From positions 434,001 to 498,000 of the forward strand of contig JAEHOE010000039.1 of NCBI GenBank assembly GCA_016858145.1: 64,000 bases of DNA, read 5' to 3'. Of this stretch, positions 21,406-33,400 are shown piece by piece (the stretch's first letter is position 1; every line of letters starts with the position of its first letter). Below the pieces are notes generated by a model. The model ran no database searches. It was not told the DNA's origin and saw only the letters and a program-made list of their open reading frames with translations. The stretch comes from Edaphochlamys debaryana. Lineage: Eukaryota; Chlorophyta; Chlorophyceae; Chlamydomonadales. The position numbers and the translations under genes were made by a program.

Positions 21406-22948
21406 ATGGACACAATCTTCGCTTTACCGCTCTTCATCCTCGCTTGCGCGTTCTCACTGCTGACCGCACTTCACCTGATTCCGGGAGGCCTAGGGCTAGG
21501 CGTGTCTCAAGCTCTTAAGGGCCTGCGAAAGAATGCCGCGACGTCCGCGGTGCTGCACACGATTGCAGTCGCATTGGGCCTCCTTGGGGCGACGTCTCTG
21601 TGGGAGTTGAGCAAGGGCGCCGACCCTCACGCAAGGAGCTCTCGCGGGTAAGCGACTAGCAGGGCAGGGCTGTGCCTCATGCCGGAACGCGCGACTCCCG
21701 TGCCTTCCGGGCCTCGTGCAATTGAGCTCTTATCAGTATGAATGGAGCGCCGGGCCTGTCTGCTTGCCCTGGTGACCCGTCCACCCCTGGCCGTGTGCCC
21801 TGGCCCCCTACCCTTTCTTCCCCAGCGAGGTCCTCGCCACCGTGGACTACCTGCGCATCCAGGTCTCGTGCGCCCTGTCGCTCTCCAACCTGCTGCTGCT
21901 GCTGCTCAACCTGGCGCTGAGCACCGAGCGCTGCGGGCGGGACTTTGCGCAGAAGAACCTCGAGGCCATGCAGCGCCAGGTGGGGAGGGTCACAAGGGGA
22001 TCGGGCAGGGTGAAGGCCGGGGGCAAAGGACTTTTACACTGGTCAGGCACGGGGCCTACGGGGTCTACGGGTGGGAGTGCAAAGCGGTAGAAACGGTTGT
22101 GGGTTCAGGCATGGTGTGGTTCCCCGGGAGATGATGTGTTGAGGTCCACAGCCGCCCGCCGCCCTCTGCAGCGCCTCTAGCCACTGCCCACCTCCTTACA
22201 ATCCTTATGGGCCTGCCCGTACCGCAGGTCAAGGGACTGCAGGCCGAGTACAATCGCGTGACGTCCACGCCTGCCAAGGGGGCCGCCGTGGCAGCGGGCG
22301 ACGCCGGCGCCAGCGCTGGGGCCGAGGGCCCCGCTGCGTCCCTCGCGGCCGAGGAGGCCGCTGCGCTCAAGAAGACGGTCGACAAGCTCATTGCGGAGAA
22401 ACAGCGGTTGCAGGTGCGGAGAAGGGGCACGAGATACGGGCGGCCTGGGCGCCGTTGCATTACAATCTTGTACCGGAGACTGCAGGGCTGCTTGCTCACG
22501 GTTGAAGCGTTTGGGGCTGCCATGTTGATGCGTAACGCCCCGCCGCTGTCCCTCGCCAGGCTGCTGAGGAGGAGGCGGAGAAGGCGGCAAAGGCTGCGCA
22601 GGCGCGTGTGACGGCCATGGTGTCCCAGATCAAGGTGTGGGTTCCGTGCCCGAGGGCCTTCGCATTCGTTGTTCTTCTCCTGTCCCCGGGGGCCGGAGTC
22701 GTGGGGGCTTGGGGATGGGAGCTGAGGGCATGAAGGCGGCGGCCCATGTTTGCCACGCCGGCTTGACAGCAGCTTGTCCTTGGCCTTCGGCTACGCCTCC
22801 TCCTCAGGGCTTCGACAAGGAGTTTGACCGGCTGCTGGACGAGAACAAGGCCCTCAAGGCCAAGCTTGCCATGCAGCAGGGCGCTGGAGCGGGCCCGGGG
22901 CCGGCGGCCGCATCCGGACTGGCCGCGGCCGGGAAGAAGGACGAATGA
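21406..22948 (+). CDS. BAP31: BAP31-like ER membrane protein
   Basis: Integral ER protein of the B-cell-receptor-associated protein 31 family, involved in ER export and quality control of membrane proteins. Exons: 21406-21647, 21826-21979, 22228-22413, 22560-22634, 22808-22948; 265 aa (animal BAP31 is about 246). Three hydrophobic segments are visible: LPLFILACAFSLLTAL near the N-terminus, a second around VLHTIAVALGLLGATSLW, and a third around LSNLLLLLLNLAL. The rest is a charged coiled-coil region (KKTVDKLIAEKQRL; FDRLLDENKALKAKL). The protein ends KKDE, a dilysine KKXX retrieval signal, as in animal BAP31. Splice phases are all consistent. The family call is based on topology, coiled coil and tail. 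Confidence 0.9.
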
Positions 22949-23668
22949 GGGCAAGGGCACGGCTGGCGCGGCGCGTTGACCCGTTTGAGGCAGTGGCTGA
23001 TGGCAGGGGGTGACGCAGGAGATGGCGAGCAAAGGGTCGGTCATCCCTTGCAGGAGACGAAGGGTGAAGGGCTCTATCGGGTAGTCTGACCTGTCAGATG
23101 TTTTGGAGGTAGTCTGGCCGTTGAATTGAAGCTTATCTTTGTGATGGCTTTGTATTGGAGCTCTACGCAGGCCATCCCAGGGTGACGGTCTTGCGGCAGC
23201 GGTCGGCCTTGGCTGTTTCAGGGGACGAAGGGTGGAAGGTCAGACGTGTTTGGTCTGTCGGAGGTTGCCCCGTCAACAGCGTCTCCCAGGGTTAACGTAT
23301 CCCTTGTGATGACTGCTTGCATCCTGGGTTGCAATCCGGAATGCGCGGCCGTGTCGCAGTTTCACCGGGGTCGCTGCACGACACCGAACCCCCCACGGGT
23401 CTGCCTTCTCGGCACACGTTTACCCCCTAGACATGCGTCGCTGTTGATTTGATCTTTACGAGGCCACGCGCGCTCCTTCTCAGGCAGGCCCGAGATGGTC
23501 GGCTCCGTCTCCACTGGTGCAGACGCTCTTACCGCCTACCGACTTGCGGTAGATGCTTAGCAGGTGACCGGAAGTGAGAGGCGTGTTAGCGCAGGATAGT
23601 CCGCCAAAGCCGCGTCCGCGCATCGTGCATCGCTCCGCGTGCCTGAGCCGCACCGCTGACGACCTCTT
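22949..23668. other. Intergenic: BAP31 3' flank
   Basis: No coding-like exon, repeat or signal stands out. The only TGTAA nearby (23692-23696) overlaps the proposed donor site of the next gene, so it is doubtful as a BAP31 signal. Confidence 0.4.
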
Positions 23669-26600
23669 ATGGCGGCGCTGTGGGCTGGAGATGTAACGAC
23701 AATTGCAATGGCCGCGCTGGCGCCACCCGCCAAGGCGAGTCGCGGCCGCGCTTGCTTGCGCTTGTCCGATACCCCGCCGCTGCTAACTATAGCGTGGGCT
23801 TGCTACAGTAAGGCATCTCGTGTCTGAGGGCGGGCTGGCCGACGAGTTTGCGCTCGACCCCACCGTGCCCTGGCCGTCCCGCAGGGACCCCAGCGCTTCC
23901 CGTTCCTCGTGCTGGCCACGACAACCGCTGCAGTGGCCGCCGCTTTGCTGCTATACTGCAAGTATGCACTCAGCAGAATCCTGGCGCCGCAAGGTGGCCC
24001 CGACACCGCCTTCCCGGCTGGCGCTTCAGCTTGGCGCAGCCTTCTGTCTGCAGTGGGAGTCACCGCGTGCCTGGGCCTTCTCTGCCGCCAGATGGCGTAC
24101 CTCTGGGCCCGTTATGAGCGGCAAGATAGCAGTGCGGACCGCTGCTGCGTCAACACGCGGAGCTCAGGCGCGGAGGACTCGTCGCACAGCGGAGGGTCGG
24201 CAGGCCAAGATTGCTCGACGGGCAATGCATGCAGCGGCGACGCTGCAAGGGGCAGCACCGGAAGCCATGCCACGAGTGGCCCATGCAGTGCTGCCTGGAC
24301 CGCCGCAGCCTGCACCGCCGCCGCCGGTCGCTCAGTGCGCTTCATGGTCGGTGGTAGAGCCGACGGCGGCTCAGCTCGGCCGCCACAGCCCGACCCCGCC
24401 AGGACCATCAGGGCCATCGAGAGCATCCGCCAGCTCACCAAGCAGATGCCGTACCAGTCCCCCGCTGCCCGCCGTACCGTACGACTCAAGGTGCGTACTG
24501 ACGCCTTTGGACGCCTCTGGGACTCGATACATAAAGCTTGACCCTGATGCCCCCATGCACCTTCACCCCGCCCTTTCCCGATGCCGCTCCCTTGCCGCTC
24601 CCCTGCCGCTCAGGTGCCCTGGGCCGAGCCCGAGGAGCTGGACTCGGGCTTCCCCTTGCGCATGTCACAGATGGCCGCAGATCGGGGCCTGCACGTGGAC
24701 TCCATTGCCGTACAGAGGGGCTGCGTGGAGCTGGTCCTGGTGTTGCAGCGGCAGCGGCAGCGGAGCTCAGACGGTGAGAGGGGAAGGGGGTTGTTTGGGG
24801 TGGGAGGCGCAGGCGCCTTGGCCCTGCGCGTTCGACGCCATGGGTTGTGGACGGCTGCTGCCTGTGATGTGGAAGAGGGGTGGTCGTGTGTAGGCTAGGC
24901 CGCCTGACACGCTACATGGTGCCCGTTTGGGCGTGTGTACGGGCAGCCCTCAGGCATCCCTGTGACGCAAGAGCCCGTCCGCCGCCTGCCTTGCGCGCCC
25001 CTGTGCCGAGCAGCTAGGGTAGCGCGCTGTATGGGAACATCTGCTGACCTGCCCCCTGCGCCTCGCCTGCTGCCTCCCGCCTGCTGTCTCCCGCCTGCTG
25101 CCTCCCTTCCATTCCTCCAGGCTCTGACTCCGTCACTAGCGGCCACCCGCGCGGTGCCTCCTGCCCGCGCGTGCCCTGCTGGGGCCTCTCCACCGCTGAC
25201 ATCCTGGCGGCCCTGGGCCTGACGCCCGGAAACGCGGGGCGCAGCCTGGCTGACGTCACCCGCACAGAGTACGACGGTGCAGCGTACGGCTCCGGGCCCG
25301 ACCAGGGCGCCACGTGCAGCAGCACGGGATCGGGCCTTTCTCGGCAGGCGACGGCGCCCGAATCTCTTGTGTGGAGCGCGCCGCGAGTGCTGCTTCTGAC
25401 GAGATCGCGCTCGGGCCCGGCGGCGGCAGCAGAGCCGGTACCGGGGCTGGTGGAGGTGACAGCCGAGGGGTGCGTGTCGCTGAGGGTGGAGGCGACGGCG
25501 GTGCTCCCAGTGGCGGGGTCCCGATCGGGCCTGGCCCCAGCGGCAGCGGCGCTGCCGGCCCTGCAGGTGGCGGTGCGCGGCGGCGGGGGCCTGGTGGCCG
25601 CTCACGTGGTCCCGCTGACTGCGCAGCCCCGGGCCCAGGCCCACCCGGCTCAGGCCCACCAGGCTCACGCCCACAGGGCCCAGGCTCAGCCGCCGCACGA
25701 GTACGCTGTCGTGTTGCGCGGCCTGCACGCGCACATGCCTGGCAGCTTGCTAGTGAGTCGCAGGCGGAGTTGTGTGGTGCTATGTGTGTGAGGCTCCATG
25801 GGCTTTGCCGGGCTGAGTGATTGGCCTTTACTGCTCCCCGCAACGTCAAGGCTTTGCTGCGGGGTTTTCATGATACGGCTAAGCGACTTACGTACCATAT
25901 CAATCCCGCCCCTGCCGCAGCTGGACCTATTCTGCGGCCCCGCCCCCGCCGCTGCGCTTTCCCCATTCGAGCACCCCGCTCCCCGCCCGGCGGCTCCCTC
26001 CATGCCCCGCCGCACCCTCCCGCTGGTCCTGCTCTCCGATCCCGAAGTGGCGGTCGAGCTGGCGGCGGCGGTCGCCGCCTGGCCCGCCAACGCCAGCGAG
26101 CGTGAGCTGGACGAGCTGCTGTACGACATCGGCGCCTGGGCCGCCGCCTCCGCCGCTGCTGCCGCCGCCGCCGCCCCTTCGGAGGACCCCGCCTGGGCAC
26201 AGGGTCTGTACCTGCTTTCAAAACAGGGGCAGGGCCAGGTCAAGGACGCGGACGAAGACGACCCCCAGGGCGTTTGGTCCGTCCTGGTGCCCCACCTCCT
26301 GGGCTTCGTGGAGGGCGCCGGCTGGACGGCCCTGGCGGCGGCGCTGCGGGCCGACCTAGACGCCCACCGGCGCCGCCAGGCGCAGCGGCAGCGGCAGCGG
26401 CACCAGCCGGACAGCGCGAATCAGTTGGAGGCCCTGGCCAAGCTGCCCGCGGCGGAGGCCGAGGTCAGCGGGCCGTGTCCGCAGGCGTCGCCTCGGCGGC
26501 AAGCGCCGGTGCGGCCCTGGCTGGCGGCGCTGTCGTGGGTTGCGCGGGAGGCGGCGGCGCCGTCACCGGAGGCGGCGGCGGCGTTCGGAGCGTACGCGGA

Positions 26601-27777
26601 AGAGTGGGCCCTCGCGGTGGCGCCCACGCAGTAAGACGGGCACTCTTATGTATGGGCCCCCAACGCTTCTGGGTGGTTTACCTTTGGTGGCAGCGAGACG
26701 GGCTGCTGCGGCACTCCTGTACCAGTCTGCCCCTTCCCCACTTCGCGCCGCTGTCCCCATGCCCCTGCCCCGGTTGTTCCCCTCGCGCTACCCCCCCCCC
26801 CCCCCCGGCACGTGGTGGACGTCTCCGGCTTCTTTCTGGTCCTGCTGGCGGCTGCAGCCGGCCGTACGCCGCCCGCTGACGTGGTCATGTCCCTGGTGGC
26901 CTGCTGGGCCTCGCTGGTGTGCGCCGCCGCGCGCCTGCGCCTGCCGCGCCCCGCCTGGTGCCGCCTGGTGGCGCTCAGCGTCACGTGGCGCCACGTCAGC
27001 TACCTGGCCTCCAAGGCCATGATGGCGCTGCGGCTCGTGCCCGCGCCGCCCATCATGCGAACGTACACGGGCACCCCCGTGATGCTCCTGCAGGAGGGCG
27101 TCATCATGCCCATCACGTGCGCGGTACGTGCGAGTGTACGACAGGCGTATGGGGGGCGCAGGGGGGTGCAAGCCAAGTACAGTGCCAGCGCACGAGGGCG
27201 GTGGGGGTGCCGTGTTACGCAGGGGTAGATCCTCCGCCAGGCGCATCGGGGGTGCCGTTCTCAAGCAAGATGCACCGCGGCTGTAAATGGGGAGCGCAGG
27301 GGCCGCCTTATCCAAACATCGCCGGGTGCTGGGATGCAGCCATTGCGGTTGGGCCCCGGCCGTGTGAGCTGGCGTGGTCTCCTGCGATACCTACGCCTTC
27401 CTCAGCACCGGCCCTGCTCACCGCCCAGCCGTCCTGCACGCCCATAGCTGCCCCACCCTCCCGCCGCCGGCCCGCAGCTGACCCCGCGCAGCGCCGCCGC
27501 CGTGGCGCTCGCCAAGCTGCCCCTTAACGCACTCCTCCAGCTCGCCACCGGCACCGCCCCGAGCCTCATCGCAGCCGTCCTTGTCGCACTGCGCGTGGAG
27601 GCGGCGGCGCTGGCCGCCACTCTGGCGCTGCATGCGGCGCAGCGGCTGAGGCACCAGCGGGCCGGGGCGGCGGGCGGCGTGGCTGTAGGCCTAAGCAGAC
27701 CTGAGGCCGCGCTGGCGGGCACGAGCGCCGGCGGAGCTGCGGGCGGCTCGGGGAAGAAGGAGCTCAAGACGGAGTGA
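23669..27777 (+). CDS. Unrecognised multi-pass membrane protein
   Basis: No family is recognised. Proposed exons: 23669-23692 (tentative), 23885-24490, 24614-24773, 25121-25752, 25921-26630, 26694-27123, 27478-27777; 953 aa with consistent phases. Near the N-terminus are two hydrophobic helices, around FLVLATTTAAVAAALLLYC and LLSAVGVTACLGLL. A soluble middle of roughly 650 residues follows, with a Ser/Gly-rich stretch, a beta-rich, Pro/Ala-rich part and an acidic DADEDD patch. The last 200 residues hold about four more hydrophobic segments, including VVMSLVACWASLVCAAA and SLIAAVLVALRVEAAALAA. It ends with a charged KKELKTE tail. This pattern suggests an algal-specific membrane protein. The first exon (MAALWAGD) rests only on phase and a 192-bp intron; exon 6 reads through a 16-C run as a Pro tract. 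Confidence 0.6.
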
Positions 27778-30485
27778 GGAGGCTGCTCGGAGTGCCGATG
27801 TCATGGCGCCAAGGTGTGGAAAAGTGCTATGGTGGGGACGGTGCAAAGGGGCAGCGCATGGGGTGCAGGAGGGGCTCTAGGCCGAGCGAGGAGGCTGCTG
27901 AGACCGGGTGGAACGTTGCAGGGAGACGGGGGGTGAGAATTGCGAGGTTGGCTGCTGTTGTTGGTTGGTGGGGATAGCTGCAGGGGCACCGCATGGTGTC
28001 AGGGAGAGGGGTGAAGTGGTGTGAGGGTCTTGCCGAATGCTTCTGTGTGGCGAGGGGATGCGCTCGCGACCGAGGCGGGGTGGCCAAAGGCCGGGCTGGG
28101 CGCGGCGCACGGCAGTCCGGCTCCCAGCAAAGCTAAGATCGCGCGCGCGACGGGGGGGGGGCCGCGCGCGGCAAGCTGCAACGAGCGGCTGCGGTACAAA
28201 GCATTGGATCCGCACACTGCTGGGTGCACTGCAGGGCACGTCAAGCGTGCGCATTGCAGGGCCGCACTAAGTTACCGATTCGTGCCCACAGAGGTGGTGG
28301 CATGCTGGTTTCCAGTATTTGATTGTAGCCGCTCCGGCGCAGTCTGAGCGCCAAGCCGTAGCGCAGCCGAGCGTCGCTGTTTCAGTTTTAGATATACCGT
28401 ATCGTTGAGGTTGGAACGGTGGAGGGGCTTCAGCCGGTCTTGCCGGCATGAGGCTGCCTGATCCTGGTCTGTCTGGGGGCGGTTGGAGGGGGGTAGAACT
28501 TTCACGAAAGACGCCTGCCAGGCATTCCACGGAACGCCCACTGACGGGCTTTGTGGGAAGCACAATTGCATGACCTTCAGGCTCAAAGACACTTCGCGTT
28601 TAATCTATTTCGTTTGCGCTGTGCTTTCAATGTTCCATGTGCTGCGTTTCCGGTATTGCAATTCTTGCGGCAGGCAGTAACTGCCTCTTGCGTGGGGGGG
28701 ACACAGACCTAGGTTGCGTAGACCATTGTTAGCTGTAGCTCTTTCGCTTCTCTGCTTGTTGGAAGGGCCGGCTGACGGTAGCGCTGTGTGCCGCCCTCCT
28801 GTGTTCCATTGAGGCATTCTGGATGTCAGAGTGGACGGACGCATTGTAGAATGTGGATTTCTAGGTGGGGGCGCGCGAGGATCACGTTCAGTATGGACCC
28901 GCACATGGCCGCCTACGCGCACTGAGTGCTTCCTCCTTTGGGCTGAGCCCCTGCCACCAGTCTTGCAAAGGAGCCCTTGTGGACAAGTGCTTTGAAATTA
29001 CTCCTCATCTACTGTATTGGCGACTTAAGGTGTCATGAACGCCCCCACGTCTGTAGGTGGGGGTGCCGCTGCTGTACTCCTCTTCGACCGGGTTTGAGGG
29101 GTCGTCACCGCTTGTTGGACTTGGCTGTCGAAGCTCCAGGCTACCGGCCGCGCACGCGCCTTGACTTGTACAGCCGGGGTAAAATCTGCTTGGGGTGGTG
29201 TCTTGACGGGTCGGGTGGAGGGGCCTGGCCTAGCAGGGTCTCGGGGGAGCTCCCTGACCGTTTGTCAGGGGATGCATGGCGCGCACCAAGCCCCAGCCGT
29301 ATGGCCCCTGACGCCCCCCCAAACTGGGGTGGTCGAGACCATGGCTTGGATCTTGTTTTGGCAATTGCTCTATCTGTTGAGCTTGGGCTTGCAGGGCTTC
29401 GGTAGGACTCTGGAAGGGGGTTCGTGCTGTAATGATCGCATCCACTTGCAGAGAAAGCATGGATTCTGCAGCAGCACTGGGAGAGTCGAGTCCGCAGCCG
29501 TTGCTCGGTCGTCGGCTGGCCAAGGCCGGGGCGTGGGAAATGAGTGGTGAATCTGAGTGTGTGGCGGTGAAGGGGGGTGCTGCGCTCGTACGACGGCACG
29601 TTGGCACGGGCGTGCGGAGGTGCAAGGGAGGGGGTCGACGACAACACAGCGGGCAATGCAGCTGGCTTTGGGTGTCAAGCAAAGGGGCGGCGTGCCGGGG
29701 TCTCGCATGGAGTTGTGGCGCACTCAGGGGCACACAAAACGGCCCCCTTGCCAGCTCCTTGCTTGGCTTGGTGGCCAGGTGGTGGCGGACCCACGCTGGC
29801 CCGTATCATCTCCCTGACACGCCGTATGCATCGGCGGTTGACTCGCCGAGCTCCGGGTGCGCGGCGTGCTTAGCAGCGAGCCCTACGCAGGCAAAACGCA
29901 TGCAGGCAATAGCGAGACCCGTCGTCGACGTCGCGCAGGCCCGTGCATCCCTACCCGTCTGTCTCATGCTTCTGCTGTCGTCAACATTTGCACTAACGTT
30001 ATGTATGTGAGGTCACGCTCTATGCTATGCACAGTTCCTGCCGCTGATGGCTGACTCGCAGTTTCTAGCCGAGTCGAGCCGAGACAGGGGACCCCTGAGC
30101 CGAGACGCGGCACCGACGGTTCGTCAAGACCGAAACGGGGGGGGCAAGGGCCTTACCCGACTGCGCTTGTGTCCTGAGTAGCCCAGCAACCAGACTACAA
30201 GCGGCAGCGCGGGGACGAGGAGCAGAGTACGCGCCACGGGGATGGTTGTACAGGACCGCACGGGGAAACGGCCCCGTTCTCCAGTCCTCCAGTGGTGATG
30301 TGTTGCTGTCCCACGCCAGACGTCTGCCGGTGATCATCGACGCAAACACACAACAACTGCAGTCTCGACTCACATTGCCACCTACGTCAGCACACCTCGA
30401 TCCGTTGCGCTTTGGCCGTGTTTCGGCAGCAGCCTTGATGGCTTAGTGTGCTCTCTTCCAATCAAAGAGTTGAGACGAAGAAACG
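27778..30485. other. 2.7-kb intergenic region
   Basis: No gene recognised. Open frames here lack the C/G third-position bias of the neighbouring exons and match nothing known to me. GC content falls between about 28.2 and 29.1 kb. Two small hairpins are visible: CCCCCAC/GTGGGGG near 29041-29067 and CCCTGAC/GTCAGGG at about 29251-29269. The right end must contain the promoter of the downstream kinase gene. Confidence 0.5.
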
Positions 30486-33400
30486 ATGCTGGTAGAGGCC
30501 TGGAGGGCCTGCTTCGGCTGTGGCGGGAAAGAAGCTCCCGCAGCGAGCCTCGCAAGTAGCGAAGTCTCTCGCCACGCCCAGCTTGTAGCCTATGACGTGT
30601 GGAGCACAATCTGGTTACGCGAGGTGCGCCTGTGGCCTTCCCGCGGTACGAGCGACATGAGGGTAGGCCTTTGACGCTCGGCTGCTTCTCGAGCTGGAGA
30701 CACCCACCCCTGCTGGCCATCGTGCCTTCTCCACTCTGCAGGCGGCCGCCAAAGCCCGTGATGCGCTTACGGCCGGCGGCCCGAGGTGCACGGGCAGCAA
30801 TGCGCCGGCACGCGTGGCGTCAAGCCTCGAGCTCATCGCGCATCCGCTGCGCACAGACATCAATGGGTAGGCACACGTGATGAGGCGGGCTCCAGGGTTG
30901 TTGGGCTGCACGGCAAAAGCGGTCGGCAGGGGTCCGTGCGTAACCGGTTCCAGCCGCTGACGCTCGCCCCCACCTCGCCCGCCTCCTGCCATTCTCACAT
31001 CCGCGTATACGTGCAATCCCTGGCTAGCCTGCATGGCGTCCGGCGGTCGTAACCGATGCCAAGCGTTGACTCCAGCACGGCTCTCCTGCGCCCCTCCACG
31101 CGCTCACTCACCCCAAGCACCCGTTGCAGCCCCAACCCGGCTTGCACGAAGCCTGCCCCCCTCGGTCGCTATCGACAAGCGGTCATGTGCATCTGTGAAC
31201 GTGCATGGCCCTCAAGCTGTGTGTATGACCCGTGCCCCCCGCCCCCACCGTCCCACCCCCCGCTCTTAACCTAGGCTGGTGGTGTTTGCGCACGAGGACG
31301 ATCTAGTGCCCAGTGCCGGGGGCTGCCCGCCCGGCTGGGGCTGCTGCCTGCTGGGCGGCACGCACGGCGCCTTCCCCTCCGCGCGCGGTTGGAGCCGAGC
31401 CGCCCTCTACAACCAGCTCCTCGGGGTGCGTAACTGGGCGTTCGGCCCACACACGCGCTGGTGGCCACCTCGCTGGCGGCACGCGTGGTACCGGTAGCCG
31501 GGTACTAGATAGCTGTACGCGTACGGCCCCTCTCTGTATATCTCGCCGCAGTGGCTTGGACTGTCTGCGTGGTGCTTTTAGTGCCAGCCATGTGCCTCCG
31601 CCGCTCCTTATCCCTCCTTCCCTTGCCAATCCGTCGCCGCTCTCCAGGCTCACGAGGGCGAGGGCCCCGAGGCGGCTCTGGTGGTGGTTCTGAGCAGCGG
31701 CTACGACGCACAGCACGGCCCCGAGCCCCGCAGCCTGTGCACCCACGCCATCGGGGGAGCAGCTGCGGCCCCCAGCCGGTTGAAGGCCGCGGTCGCGGCT
31801 CCAGGGCCCCCGGCAGTGCTGCTGCTGCCGCCCGGTGACCTCCTGGCACTGCCAATCTCGTGCGGCGGCCGGCTGGCAGGCGCGCTGCTGCTTGGCTGGG
31901 GGCAGGGCGATGTGGGTCGGGGCGCGGGTCCCGGCGTAGGGACGGGGTCGGGCGCGCTGGGCAAGGGGTGCAGGAGCAGCGGCAGCGCCGTCAGCAGGGG
32001 GCGCGGTGACGGAGGTGTGGAGCTGGGGGCTGCGGAGGTGGCGGAGCTGCGGAGCCTGGCGCAGGTGCTCGGGTATGGACTTCTGGGCGACCCGCAGCAC
32101 GCCGCCTTTCTGGAGCAGGTGAGGGGCCGAGCGATTATCGCAAGTAGCAGCCTTGCAGCAACCCGGCATGGCCGTATATGAATGGGGCTTAAGCAGGCAC
32201 CGATACCGGGCTGGATTGATGATGATAGCCGGATGAGGTTGGTGGTACCTGGCTGCTACCACTGCTTGACAGGCCCTGCCCTCACGCCTCACCCCGCAGC
32301 TGGCCTGCCTCCTGTCCTCCCTGAGCGCGGGGGCCTGCAGCGGCCTACATGACGCAATCGCCCCCCTACTGGAGCTCCTCCCGGGCCTCCTCGCTACGCG
32401 CCTGCCGCTGCCCCTACGGCCGCTCCTGGCCGCCGCCGTGGGGCCCGCCTGCCCTGCCGTCTTCTTCGCCCTCCGGCGGCCCAGCAACGACGGAATGACG
32501 GCGCACACGCTGGCGGTGGGTTTTGTCCGTACCGGACTGGCGTTTTTGTGACGTACCACATTTAATTCGGATTTCTTGTACGTCTCGACGCGCGCTGCGC
32601 CCTGCGACGGTGATCGCCAGCTTCCAGCGTAGAAGACTTTCCGTTTTGCGGAGGGCCTTGGCCCGCACTGCCTTGCCACGGCTATGCAGCTCGCGAAACG
32701 CTCCAATAACGTTCGCCCTCCGTACTCTGCCAAACTGCCGTACTCAGTACTCCACCGCCTCGACCGTACCCTCCGCCCGTACCATACGCGCCATTTCTAC
32801 CTCGCCCTACTCGCACCCCTCCTCCTCGCTACCGTTGCACTCACCACCGTTCCTCTCGCCCCGCATCGCAGTCTGCGCCGAGCGACTGCGGGTGCCGCTC
32901 GGGCCCGGCCGCCGCCGCCAACCGCGACTCGCCCGGCGCCTCCACTCGCTCCACCTCCAAGCTCTCCAGCAGTTGGTGGGGCCCAGCCACGTGCGGCACG
33001 TGCGCCGCCGACGCCTCGGCCCTGACCGCCGGCGCGCCCGCGATCCGACTCCTGGCGCTCCACAGCAACGGCGGCACCGCAACCGCAACCGCCGAGCACC
33101 CCACGTCGACTGGGGCTGCGGCGCGGACGGCGGGTCGCGTCAAGGTGGTGCGCAGCGCCCTGGCCCACACGCTACTGGGGCAGCAGCTCAGGTAGGTCGG
33201 TGCGGCTGGGCCGGGGGGGCTAGCGGGCTAGGAAAGCAGCGCAGGCTCCTGGGGCTTCTGGGCAGCACACGCAATTGACAGCTGCCGCCGCATACCCACC
33301 CTCGCCGCACTCGGGCCACACAGGGTATGCAGCGAGGGAAGCCGGTGGGACAAATGCTTGCTTGGTCAGCACATGTGACGCCGCCGCCACGCTCAAGTGG

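Noticed and set aside
23692..23696. TGTAA as the BAP31 polyadenylation signal
   Set aside because: It lies about 745 nt past the stop codon and overlaps the proposed first donor site of the next gene.
26690..26812. Apparent missing AG acceptor before the C-terminal membrane exon of the unknown protein
   Set aside because: An upstream acceptor at 26691-26693 (CAG) keeps the correct phase and reads the C run as prolines, so no non-canonical splice is needed.
28977..29405. 142-codon plus-strand open frame in the 28-30 kb gap
   Set aside because: It starts without an ATG, has unremarkable codon use and no recognisable domain.
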